A stretch of DNA of 64,000 bases, taken from the NCBI GenBank assembly GCA_037039685.1, contig JAWNGF010000006.1, forward strand, positions 1,116,001 to 1,180,000. Reading direction: 5' to 3'. A model generated the notes under the pieces. That model was not told where the DNA came from. It ran no database searches and was given only the letters and a program-made list of their open reading frames with translations. The position numbers and the translations under genes were made by a program. Of this stretch, positions 28,517-40,725 are shown in pieces (the stretch's first letter is position 1; each line of letters opens with the position of its first letter). The stretch is from Ceratobasidium sp. AG-K. Taxonomy: Eukaryota > Basidiomycota > Agaricomycetes > Cantharellales > Ceratobasidiaceae.

Positions 28517-29079
28517 AATTACCTTGCCTCCGGGAAGACCTCATTGTTGTTGCGGGTCCCTCGATTTTACATCCTGTGATAATTGAGAATTTTGCCTTCT
28601 TGCTAGATCACATGTGACCAAGGACTCTATTCTCATTTGTCCGCTCAACTATTGATGCGAGCACCGGATTGGCAGATTTATGTATCTTGAAAGGAGATCT
28701 TTTGTACATCACGAGAACGTTTCAATAGCTTACTGTACTGTAGAACACAATATTCTACCTGTCTAGCTCCACCATGACACACGTTGGAAGGTTCCAGGGT
28801 TGATACTCAGTGGCGTCGACTGGCAACTTGGGGGTAACCCGTACGTGTATAAAGACTCTAGGATCCAAGAATATCACCTTACGCCAGTCCTAGGATGACC
28901 CAAGTTCAACACTTGAAGACTAGCACAAACCAGGTAAGCCATGTGACTCCTCAGACCTAGATAAGATAAGATCCTTGTAGATCACTTCCCGATCTAGTTA
29001 TATTTATCATCGGCGATACGCGATCGGCCGCAAAAAACTTACAGGACCAAAACTTGCTCTCTCCAACCACCCCCTCACG
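28517..29079 (+). promoter_or_regulatory. Presumed promoter region of the CAD gene
   Basis: 563 bases between the hAT-like element and the CAD start codon, without an open frame of note. Pyrimidine-rich stretches (CTCTCCAACCACCCCCTC) directly precede the ATG at 29080, as is common at fungal start sites. The hAT-like insertion ends only about 560 bases upstream of the gene. Confidence 0.5.
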
Positions 29080-32000
29080 ATGGCAGCTTTGGCCGTCGCC
29101 GCTCGAGGCTCTCCAGGCCCTGATGCCGTCCTAGAACTTGCTGATGGTACGACCTATGCCGGGATCAATTTTGGAGCTGCGCGGAGCATAGCCGGCGAAT
29201 GCGTCTTCCAGACCGGCATGGTTGGATACACCGAGTCCCTCACCGATCCCTCGTATGAGGGTCAAATTCTCGTCCTTACCTACCCCCTCGTGGGCAACTA
29301 TGGTGTTCCCGAGCGCGTAAAGGCCGAACTCGACAAGTTGCCTGAAAATTTCGAGTCGAGTCGGATCCATATTGCAGGTCTGATCGTCGCGTCCTACTCG
29401 GAAGAATACAGCCATTTCCTGGCCAAGTCTTCACTCGGCGCCTGGCTGAAAGAAAACGACGTTCCCGCCGTCTATGGCGTCGATACCAGGGCGCTCACCA
29501 AGCGTATTCGGGACAAAGGATCCATGCTCGGCCGAATCACCGTCAACAAGCAAGAGGTCTCATTTTCGGATCCGAACGTCCAAAATTTGGTCGAAAAAGT
29601 ATCAATCAAGAAACCACAACTCTATACCCCCCTGTCGGTTTCCAAAACACAGCCCCGGCTTCACCCTTCTGGGCGGCCGCTCCGAGTCGTCGCATTCGAT
29701 GTCGGAATGAAGTACAACCAAATTAGATGCTTTACATCCCGCGGTGTCGAACTTCTTGTCGTTCCCTGGGACTATGATCTCGCCTCGCAGGCAGCAGATA
29801 CGTACGATGGTGTATTTATATCCAACGGACCTGGAGATCCATCTCTCCTCACTCCTACCATTACCCAACTCCAGAAGCTTATTTCCCTTCCCGCGACCGC
29901 CGCCAAACCCGTATTTGGTATTTGTCTCGGCCATCAGCTTCTGGCGTTAGCCGCTGGTGCCAAGACGTCCAAAATGAAGTACGGAAACCGCGGACACAAC
30001 ATTCCTTGCAGCGACACCCGCTCAGGCAGATGCTACATCACCTCGCAAAACCATGGTTTCCAAGTCGAGGCTGCCTCCCTCCCCCAAGACTGGCACGAAC
30101 TCTTTGTCAATGCCAACGATGGCAGCAACGAAGGCATCTATTGCTCCACTATGCCTTTCTTCTCGGTCCAGTTCCACCCCGAGAGCACGCCCGGTCCAAG
30201 GGACACCGAGTTCTTATTCGACGTGTTTGTAGAAAATGTCTTTTCGTGCGCTGAGACTTGCTCCCTCGTCCCAATCCAGCTCCCCGGCGGCGGTCCAGTC
30301 AACCAACCCGCGGTCCCTCCTCCCATCGAACGCGTCCCTGTCAAAAAGGTCCTCGTCCTCGGTTCGGGCGGTCTCTCGATCGGCCAAGCAGGCGAGTTCG
30401 ACTATTCCGGATCGCAGGCCATCAAAGCGCTCAAGGAAGAAGGCATCTACACCGTCCTCGTCAATCCCAATATCGCCACGATCGCCACTTCCAAAGGTCT
30501 CGCCGACAAAGTCTACTTCCTCCCCGTCACGCCCGAGTTTGTCCGCAAAATCATCAAGTACGAGCGTCCGGACGGCGTCTATGTCACGTTTGGCGGTCAG
30601 ACCGCGCTCAGTGTCGGAATTGCGCTCAAGGACGAGTTCGAGTCGCTCGGATGTCGAGTTCTGGGCACCCCCATCGAGACGATCATCACGACCGAGGATC
30701 GTCAGCTTTTTGCCGATGCCATGGCCGAGATTGGTGAAAAGTGCGCCGAGTCTGCGTCGGCTTCGACGATTGACGAAGCCCGGGCTGCCGCCAAGAGCAT
30801 TGGGTTCCCGGTTATCGTCCGCGCTGCCTATGCGCTCGGTGGTCTTGGTAGCGGATTCGCCCAAAACGAAGAACAACTCGACGCGCTATGTGGCAAGGCA
30901 TTTGCGACGAGCCCCCAGGTGTTGGTCGAGAAGAGCATGAAGGGATGGAAGGAAATCGAGTATGAGGTTGTGCGCGATTGCCGGGATAACTGTATCACGG
31001 TTTGTAATATGGAGGTAAGTTTTTCCTTCTTTTGGTTATTTCAAGCAGCTGACGTTGGAGTAGAATTTCGATCCTCTAGGTATTCACACCGGCGACTCGA
31101 TTGTTATTGCGCCGTCTCAGACCTTGTCGGATGTGGACTACAATATGCTCAGGACGACCGCTATCAATGTCATTCGGCACCTTGGCGTAGTAGGAGAGTG
31201 CAACATCCAATACGCACTTAACCCTGTATCCAGGGAGTACTGTATCATCGAGGTGCGCAACAACCCTTCACCTGTTAATTCTCTAATCAAACCTATTTAC
31301 CTAGGTCAATGCGCGTCTCTCCCGCTCCTCTGCCCTCGCCTCCAAAGCGACCGGCTATCCGCTTGCCTTCATCGCGGCTAAACTTGGCCTCCACATTCCC
31401 CTCAACGCGATTTCCAACTCGGTCACTCGCAGTACTACTGCCTGTTTCGAACCATCGCTCGACTACGTGGTCGTAAAGATTCCTCGATGGGACTTGAAAA
31501 AGTTTAGCCGAGTCAGCAAGTTGCTGAGTTCGAGCATGAAGAGCGTCGGTGAGGTCATGTCGATTGCGAGGACTTTTGAGGAGGGTATCCAGAAAGCGAT
31601 TCGGGCGATCGATGATAGTTTTGTTGGATTTGCGCCGGTGGGTCTTTTCATGTACTCTCCAGTTTTGAGCAAAAACTGATTCTCTTTCGTAGAACGGATT
31701 TGTGGACGACATCGACGAAGAGTTGACCAACCCGACCGATAAACGCATCTTTGCCATCGCAGATGCGCTCCAGCGTGGATACTCGGTAGAAAAGATCTGG
31801 GAAATGACGAGCATTGATCGGTGGTTCCTGACCAAGCTCAAGGGAATTTACGAGATGGAACGCGACGTCATGTGAGTGCCAGCTCTTGCTCTAGTATCAC
31901 CAAATCGGAGACTTATGCATGTGTAGTAATGGAGGTCTCGCCGGACTCTCCGCCCAGAAGCTCCGCCAAGCCAAGCAATTTGGATTCTCAGATCGACACC

Positions 32001-35000
32001 TCGCATCATGTATCCAATCGACCGAGATGGCCGTCCGCCGACTTCGTCAAGAACACTCGATCTCTCCATTTGTCAAACAGATCGACACTGTCGCGGCCGA
32101 ATTCCCGGCTTACACGAATTACCTGTACATGACCTACAATGCAGTCGAGCACGACGTTCAATTTGACGACCATGGCGTGATGGTACTTGGTTCGGGTGTC
32201 TATCGCATCGGGTCCTCGGTTGAGTTTGATTGGTGTGCGGTCCGAGCCATCCGAACTCTGCGAGACCAGGGCATCAAGACAATTATGGTCAACTATAACC
32301 CCGAAACGGTCAGCACAGATTACGACGAAGCGGATCGACTCTACTTTGAAAATATTTCGCTCGAGACGATCATGGACATCTACGACGCCGAATCCTCGCG
32401 CGGAGTTGTTCTCTCCATGGGTGGCCAAACGCCCAATAATATTGCCCTCCCGCTCCATCGCCAAAACGTCAAGATCTACGGAACCTCGCCCGAGATGATC
32501 GACACTGCCGAGAATCGGTACAAGTTTTCCCGTTTGCTGGACACTATCGGCGTCGACCAGCCGCTGTGGAAGGAACTGTCAAGTTTTGACGAGGCATTCA
32601 AGTTTTGCGAAAAGGTCCAATACCCGGTGCTCGTTCGGCCTTCATACGTCTTGTCGGGTGCGGCCATGAATGTTGTGTCAAGCCCAGACGATTTGCAGTC
32701 GTACCTTACCCAAGCGACGGCCGTGTCCCGTGATCACCCCGTGGTCATTTCCAAGTATATCGAAGAGGCCAAGGAAATCGAGATGGATGCTATTGCCCGA
32801 GACGGAAAGCTCGTGATGCATTATATTTCCGAGCATATCGAGAACGCCGGTGTTCATTCCGGAGACGCGACTCTCGTATACCCCCCTCAAGATCTCGACC
32901 CCGAGACTGTCCGCCGGATCGAAGACGCAACACGCAAGATTGGCCATGCGCTCAACGTTACTGGTCCATTCAACATCCAGTTTATCGCCAAGAACAACGA
33001 GATCAAGGTCATCGAGTGCAACCTCCGCGCTGCTCGCTCATTCCCATTCGTCAGCAAGGTTTCCGGTGTGGACGCTATCGGGCTTGCTACGCGCGTGATG
33101 ATGGGTCTTCCAGTCGAGCCGTACCCCTCCCTATCTTTGCCTGAAAACTACGTTGGCGTCAAGGTTCCCCAGTTTAGCTTCAGTCGACTTTCGGGTGCCG
33201 ATCCCGTTCTGGGTGTAGAGATGGCCTCGACCGGAGAGGTCGCGTGTTTCGGCAAGGACAAGTACGAGGCGTATCTCAAGGCGCTAATTTCGACCGGGAT
33301 CCAGCCCCCGAAAAAGAATGTGCTGTTATCCATTGGAGGATACAAAGAGAAACTCGAGATGTTGCCGTCGGTCCAGAAGTTGCACCAGGCCGGGTATCGG
33401 TTGTTTGCGACCGCCGGGACGGCTGACTTTTTCGCGGAGCATAATGTGCCGTGCAAGGTGAGCCCGCTCGCAGGGATTATTATGGACATCGCTCATCCAC
33501 CCGGCCATAGTACCTCGAAGCCCTTGGTGATGAGAGTCTCAAGGACTCCCAGAAGTCCGAGTACTCGCTGACTCAGCACTTGGCCAACAACCTGATCGAC
33601 ATGTATATCAACCTTCCCTCCAAGAACAAATATCGTCGTCCGGCTAGCTATAGCAGCAAAGGATACCGAACTCGCCGCATGGCCGTGGATTTCGCCATCC
33701 CTCTCATTACCAACGTCAAGTGCGCCAAACTGCTCGTCGAGGCACTCGTCAGGCGGATGCCCCTGGACGTATCCAACGTCGACTTCAAGACCTCGCATAC
33801 AACCCACACTTTCCCCGGCTTGGTCAGCATCCAGGCGTTTGTTCCTACTTTGACAGAGCGCTCCTCAACCGAATTTGGAGAAGTGACCAAGGCGTCGATT
33901 TGTGGTGGATTCACGACTGTTCAAATTGTTGCACATGGACTCCAGCCGGGGTCGGGCATTGTGGACGCGGTACACCTTGATGCCGCCCAGGCCAATGCAG
34001 TCGGAGCTGCCCATTGTCACTACGCGCTCAGTGCCATGGCAGCCGGAGCCAATGTCAAATCCCTTGACGAAGATCTTCAAGCCGAGACCAAGTCGCTATT
34101 TATTCCTTTCCGTGGACCCCAGCGCGGACTGAATGATATCAGCTCCGTTGCCGCGCACTTTGCTACCTGGCCCTCCGAGAAGCCTATCGTCACCGATGCG
34201 ACAACAACAGATCTGGCGAGTGTCCTTCTCTTGGCTAGTCTGCACGGCCGAAGTGTGCATGTGACGAACGTCGCGACGAGGGGCGATATCAACCTAATTG
34301 TCCTCAGCAAGGCCAAGTCACTCAAGGTCACGTGCGATGTAGCGGTATATGCGCTCTTCTTCTCGCAGGATCAATATCCTTGGGCAACGTGCCTTCCTAC
34401 GACGGACGACCAAAAGGCTCTGTGGGAGAATATGGAGCACATTGATGTATTTTCAATCGGGACGACGCCGTACCTTATGGCTACGCAGCTCAAGAAACCG
34501 GCATCTGCGCAATCCGGCATATACGAAACCCTTCCGCTCTTGTTATCCGCCGTCGCCGAAGGACGTCTTACGCTGGACGATATTACCACCAAACTCCACG
34601 ATAATCCTATCAATATCTTCGGGCTCGCTGAACAGGTCCATACCGAAGTAGAGGTGGTGGTTGACCGCAAGGCCCCTCTTCGCTCTGCAGACTACTGGTC
34701 TCCACTCGAGGGCAAACTGGTAGTTGGTTTCGTACATCGAGTTGTTGTTCATGGTAGTACTGTATTCCTCGATGGCATTGCTTCCACTACCCCAATAGGC
34801 CGTGATTTATCTGCAGCAACTCCCGTCTCCCGCACAGCTCAAGAGCGTGCCGCCCGAGTCTCTTTCGCTGGGCCTCGTCGCCCATCCTTGGGATCGATGG
34901 ATGGGAGACCTTTCTCACCGCCCGCTCCGCATGCGCCTGCAGTGGGTTCTGGACTGGCCCCTCAGGGAATGACCTTACTCCCGAGCACACTTCGCCAACC

Positions 35001-36102
35001 CGCGTCTCCCACCTTTGGATCTCTCGTTCCTCACCCTGCTTTCCACCGCCGACACATCCTCTCGGTCAGACAATTCACACACGACGACCTTCATTACTTG
35101 TTCAACCTGGCCAGTGAAATTCGTATGCATGTCGAACGAAGCGGAACGCTTGATCTCTTGCGCGGTCGGGTACTGTGCACGGTCTTTTATGAGCCTTCTA
35201 CTCGCACAAGCGCGAGCTTCGAGGCCGCTATGAAGCGCCTGGGCGGAGATGTTGTGGCTGTCACCGCTGATTCATCGTCTGTGGCCAAAGGAGAAAGTCT
35301 AGCAGATACTATTCGAACACTCGGGTGCTACGGAGATGCAGTCGTTTTGAGGCACCCTGCGGTGGGTAGTGCGCAAACCGCGGCCAAATTTTCGCCGGTG
35401 CCCGTCCTTAACGCTGGAGATGGCATTGGAGAACACCCCACTCAGGTAAGATTACCAAATTCCAACATGATCTCATGCTGACCCGAATTCAGGCGTTGCT
35501 CGACATCTACACTATCCGATCCGAGTTGGGCACTGTCAATGGTCGAACAATTACTCTCCTCGGAGACCTCAAAAATGGACGCACCGTTCACAGTCTCGTC
35601 ACCCTGCTTTGCTTCTACTCCGTCCAACTCAACTTTGTCTCACCCCCCTCTCTCGCCATGCCCGAGTCGGTCACCGCCGCAGCGCGCCGAGCAGGTGTAA
35701 CAGTTCGCGAATACACTTCTCTAGACGAGGTACTCGGAGACACGGACGTACTTTACGTCACGCGGGTGCAACGGGAACGATTCGACAGCAACGAGGCGTA
35801 CGAGAGCGTCAAAAATGCATATGTGATCAACCAGGCGGTGCTGGCCAGGGCAAAGGAGGATATGATTGTTATGCATCCACTCCCCAGGCTGCAGGGTAAG
35901 TACCTCTGATTTTTGCTTGAAACAGTATTGACAATCCTACATACAGAAATCGATCCCGATGTGGACTTTGATTCCCGTCGTGCGGTGTATTTCCGACAAA
36001 TGCGTTATGGATTATTCGTGAGTCATGATCCTAAATCCAGATACATTATAACTGAATAAACTGCAGGTTCGCATGGCTCTTCTCGCAAGCATTTTGGCAT
36101 AG
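29080..36102 (+). CDS. ura2: CAD-type protein: glutamine-dependent carbamoyl-phosphate synthase / aspartate transcarbamylase
   Basis: A multifunctional enzyme for the first two steps of pyrimidine synthesis (glutamine, bicarbonate and ATP to carbamoyl phosphate, then with aspartate to carbamoyl aspartate). Nine exons: 29080-31014, 31064-31252, 31305-31637, 31693-31871, 31927-33457, 33511-35445, 35493-35895, 35947-36017, 36067-36102. All introns are GT-AG of 47-55 bases and the phases close to 2203 residues, the usual length for fungal URA2/pyrABCN proteins. Glutaminase domain with FGICLGHQ (Cys282) and VQFHPE (His366). Synthase from about 422 ([17 protein letters not shown]). Around 1490 a dihydroorotase-like domain lacks the metal-binding H-x-H, so it is inactive as in other fungi. 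Transcarbamylase from about 1900 with EPSTRT, GEHPTQALLD and MHPLPR. Typical feedback target of UTP. Confidence 0.97.
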
Positions 36103-38054
36103 CTTGCGAGAATGAACTCATTTAAACTACCGTACATATTTAAAATAACACAATGAATTTTTGGAAATATTCACATTCGTGTGCGCGTACGAGGGCATTT
36201 GCCTCAAACCACTCACGACGACCTATTTGTTTCACTGTGTTGATTTTCTTGATTGCCGACTTTGGTTGCGACCTAGCCATCCGACCGCCCGTCACGCATA
36301 CAAGATATCAAGCCTCTTTAGTGCGATGACTCCATACGTAATGTGCTTAATACATGTACCGTCCGTAAGGTTTACCCAGCTCTTATTACCCTCAGAGTGG
36401 TGGATTTGCATACTGTACCATTGGACGGAGAGCAGCCTGATAGAAGCTCAGCTTGGCTTCACATTCGACTTTACCGATCCCCACATGCCTGGCTCTAGAC
36501 TGGGCACAAAGCCCGCAGCTGAAGCGCTAATGCCGCCCTATCTCTCTGCTGGGCCCGTGATATTTACTCGAGTATTCGAATCTTGCTCGAATACGGGAGG
36601 CGGGTTACACCTGGAGGATATTACTACCTAACCGGACACAAATTGTCCGAATTTTCATCGACTTGAAAACGGGTGTGGTTCAGTATCGAGGATGGTTTCT
36701 GCTTTGCTTCACAATATGGATTTCCTTGGTTTCGAGGTTTCTGAATGGAAATAGCATTCATCATCCTAGCCCAGGGAATGTGCGCAAACGAGTATACAAA
36801 GAAAGATCGGCGCCTAAGGCGATGGAGGGGGTCAACTACTCCCAGGCATGGTCCCGTTCAAGGACCGATTGCAGCTGGTATCGATGGGCCGAGCGCCCTC
36901 CTTACAACCGCCTCCTTTTTTCGTCGAACTGTGTGTGGGCGCCGGGATGGACTTCACGTGCCCCGGGGTGGCTCGCCAATGGTTGCACGCAAATCCGTGA
37001 TGTCGACCATGGATATCTGGACAGGTTGGTGCGCTCGTTTAGCCATGTCTAAGTAGATGTCTCTGCGATTCAACTGCTCCACTTTGCACAATTATCTTTT
37101 GTTGGGAGACAAACCGGGGTGGCTGGGGAGTTGGTCTAATGCTTACCTTTCCAGGACCGGCGTTTGTGAAGCGCCAGATCCCAAGAGGCAAGCTGCGCCA
37201 CCCCCTTGTTGTCAAGCTTGGCGATTTCAAATTTGATGACTCAACCCGGAGCACCTCAAATCACTCGATAGGTTGCGCCAAGTGTTGCACGCGCTGCAGA
37301 GGTACACATAGACGGCATATTGACCATCGCTATCGGTGTTGAAGGTTCTACGAGCCCCATTCTAGTCTTAGCTACAGAATGACTCAATCCACCCATTCAA
37401 CTGGGATGATAGGATCAGAATCGGACTCGGAACTTGAATAGGCTTGGGCACTAATCAGACATGTCTAGTATTGACGCCCTCGAGAAAAGGGACTACATGG
37501 TCCAAATTCCAGGCATATCCCATCGGGTTAGCTCGCTTACTCTCGAAACGTACCTAGTGCAGAATTTGACTCATAGGGCTACTCCCCTCGATCAATCTCC
37601 CCTTGATAACGAAAGCCGAGCAATTCGTTAAAGTGAGCAATCTCTATTTTGAACTAGGTGGGCGGATCGAACTGACGAGATACCACTGCTACTTAATTTC
37701 ATTAAAAAGATAACACAACATTTGACCTCCCGGCGCAAAGCGCCATGCATCCATATTTGCCCGCCCCCAGTGATTCGAAGGACTCCGGCCCTTTCGGGGG
37801 GTTTCGTTCCGGATCCTCAACTTTGTACGACTGAATTGTATCGCCCACCCCAGTGTGTCCATAATAATTGTGCACGGGCAACGCGCTCAATGCTACGAAG
37901 GATGCGAAGGATGCGAAGGATGCTCCAACATACGGCCTGGATGGTCCCATCCCAGCAGAGGCGCGCATACACGGAGATACGAGTCACTTAAAAAGGTTGA
38001 AGGAGTTTTACCGCCCCCCCACCGGTGTTCTCTAACCTGCCTTCCATTCTCAAG
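36103..38054. other. Intergenic region, no gene seen
   Basis: About 1.95 kb between CAD and the laccase. Several short open frames lack splice support or family motifs. A small tandem repeat of GAAGGATGC (three units) lies at about 37894-37922. The last 100 bases form the presumed laccase promoter. Confidence 0.6.
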
Positions 38055-40390
38055 ATGCTTTCTCGCGTCGCTATCCTTTCTCTACTCACCGTGACCTTGA
38101 GACCCGCTTGCGCAATATTCGTCGACTACGACTTTGATGTTCGCAACGTCAATGTGTTTCCCGACGGCTTTGAGCGGTCTATCGTATCGGTCAACGGCAT
38201 AGTGCCCGGAACGTTGGTCCAAGTCTGTTTAATACGCTCTACACTGTGATATTGTCTAACAGTTCTCTTAGGCAAACAAGAATGACACCCTTCGTATCAA
38301 TGTTACCAACTCGGTGTGGTCTTAATGAATTTCAAACAGGCTGACCCTAACTTAATTCGTAGCTCACGGACCCAAGCATGCGTCGTGCCACTAGTATTGT
38401 GAGCCATCTTTGATCGCAGAGAACACAATGCTAACCAGATTTTTATAGCACTGGCATGGATTGGTGCGTATCAAGCCTCGCACAGTTGCCTTCCCGCTAA
38501 CCGAATTAGTAGTTTCAACACACCGCAGCTTACGAAGATGGCCCAGCATTTGGTATGCTCCCTCCATCCATCGAGAAAGCTCATTAACCTTGCAATTAAG
38601 TGACCCAATGCCCGATTTCACAGTTCAATTCGTACACGTATGAAATCCCACTTCGTGAGCAGACGGGTACTTTTTGGTATGTGTTCACATGATTCGTTTT
38701 TACAGTTCTGATACCCCTTTGGTTATAGGTATCACGCTCACCTATCGAGCCAGTACGTCGATGGATTGCGGGGAGCCCGTAAGTCGAGATTCCTTGTCCC
38801 ATTGATTGATAATTCTAATGGTGCATTTCAGTGGTTATCTACGGTACGTCCCGAGCGAAAGGTAATATTAATGTGTGGTAACACGTCTAAGTAGATCCCG
38901 AGGATCCTCACAAGGACTTGTACGATGTCGATGACGAAAATACTGTGATAATGCTTGAAGATTGGTATCACACTCCCGCGCCCCTGCTGGAGCAATGGAT
39001 GTTTAGTCTCAATAATACCCTCAGGCTTTCTCCGTATGCCCTTTACGTCGCTCGGCTTTGACTACAAGCTGGCTGATCCAAGAGTAGTGTTCCCGACTCC
39101 GGTCTTATAAACGGAAGAGGGCGATACGTGAACGGGCCCCGAGTTAAGCGCTCAGTCATCAATGTTACGCAGGGCAAGCGATACCGCTTGCGTATCATCA
39201 ACGCCTCTGCCATAGGCTCGTTTATTTTCTCCATTGAAGGGCATCGATTGGCCGTCATCGTAAGTCGTTTGCCTTACCAGACCGCATCATCTAACTAGGT
39301 CATATAGGAGGCGGATGGTATCTCTCACGAGCCCTTGGTGGTGGACAGCTTCCAAATATTTGCCGGACAACGCTACTCCGTTGTCGTATGCTTCTGACCA
39401 ATCATTTACCCGCGCGTATATTTACTTAGATTATAGCTCGAAGCTAACCAGACCGTTGCGAACTACTGGACCCGCGCTCCGATGACCGTTGCCGGTGCAG
39501 GTACCAATCCCAACTGTAAGATTCTCCCCTGGATCTTTAGTGTTTGGCTGAAGCAGGTGAATAGTGGATCCTACGGACGTTTTCGCGGTGTTACATTACG
39601 ATGGTGCGCCTGATGCCGAGCCCACGACTGAACAGGGAACTGCGATCGGCACCGCGCTTGTCGAAGAGGAGCTGCATGTGAGCTATTCCCGAGATCGCAG
39701 GTTAAGTGAATCTCATGTTCTGAACAGGCTCTGGAATCTGGTCCGCCAGGTGGTTCCGACCCCGCTGACGTTTCAATTAACCTCGCTATCGGTCGCAGCC
39801 CAACTGGCCCTCTACAATTCACGTTTAACAACATTAAAGTACGTCATCGCTTCTTCTTTTCTGCTTCCTAACCTCCTGGTAGTACGAATCACCGAGCCTC
39901 CCAACCCTTCTCAAAATCCTCGCAAAAAACGCAACCACCGACGACGATTTTAACATTACTGAGCACACGCTCGTTCTCCCTCACAACAAGGTCATCGAGC
40001 TCAACATCACTGGGGGTGCAGACCACCCAATTCATTTACACGGACACGCGGTTGATGTCATCAAATCTCTCGGCGGGACACCGAATTTTGTGAATCCACC
40101 TCGGAGAGATGTGGTGCGTGTAGGCGGGGCTGGGGTTTTGCTTCGCTTCAGGGTGAGTTTAGATCCGTCAAGTATGATGTTGGATATGGACTGATGGTAG
40201 TGGATAGACGGATAACCCAGGCCCGTGGTTTGTGCACTGCCACATTGACTGGCACCTCGAAGCCGGGCTTGCGCTCGTCTTTGCCGAGGCCCCAGAGGAG
40301 CAACGGACCGGCCCGCAGGCAGTCCGACCCAACCAGGCCTGGAAGCAGTTGTGTCCCAAGTACCAAGCCTTGCCACCTGAGCTACAGTAG
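38055..40390 (+). CDS. Laccase (secreted multicopper oxidase)
   Basis: Oxidises phenols with reduction of oxygen to water; acts outside the cell in lignin and phenolic turnover. I resolve 16 exons: 38055-38222, 38272-38313, 38363-38398, 38449-38463, 38513-38552, 38601-38676, 38729-38778, 38832-38843, 38895-39033, 39088-39259, 39308-39385, 39437-39515, 39565-39677, 39728-39838, 39883-40152, 40208-40390. These give 527 residues. Signal peptide [20 protein letters not shown]. All four copper sites are present: [35 protein letters not shown] and [13 protein letters not shown]. The residue ten after the type-1 Cys is Leu (class 2, middle redox potential). Exons of 12 and 15 bases are unusually small. 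It looks intact and functional. Confidence 0.95.
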
Positions 40391-40725
40391 GCTTTCACTG
40401 ACAACCGTTGAGTCCCTGAAGGAGGTTAATGGGTAAAGAGATGGAGCGGAATGGGGGACAATGCTTAGTTTGTATTTCTACTTTGGCTATATATGTGTGT
40501 TGTATAGCGTAATAATAAAACATTTCTGGAGTTCCTGACTAGAGTTCATCAGTCATTGAGACGCAATAATCCTCTAGAAAAACTTCTCCCGGAACGTACT
40601 TCAATGACGGATCCGGAAAAATGTACGCATCCCTAAGCTCTACCCGCGATGAGTCCGGCAACAGAGTATCAGATATATATGTGCAATTCTGGCCGTGCAT
40701 TCTACATATCGCTCGAAGCCACACC
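40391..40725. other. Convergent intergenic spacer between laccase and GH6
   Basis: 335 bases between two convergent genes. TATATATGTGTG and AATAATAAAA (about 40507-40520) could serve 3' end formation of the laccase transcript. No gene. Confidence 0.5.

Noticed and set aside
29131..30940. Long frames overlapping CAD on other frames (for example 30214-30876 minus, 30236-30940 plus)
   Set aside because: Shadows of the GC-rich CAD coding sequence; low-complexity serine/arginine content.
36663..37052. Possible gene between CAD and laccase
   Set aside because: No recognisable domain, no consistent splice pattern and atypical composition.
37890..37925. CRISPR-like or regulatory tandem repeat
   Set aside because: Only three 9-base units (GAAGGATGC) and no spacers; a simple tandem repeat in a eukaryotic genome.
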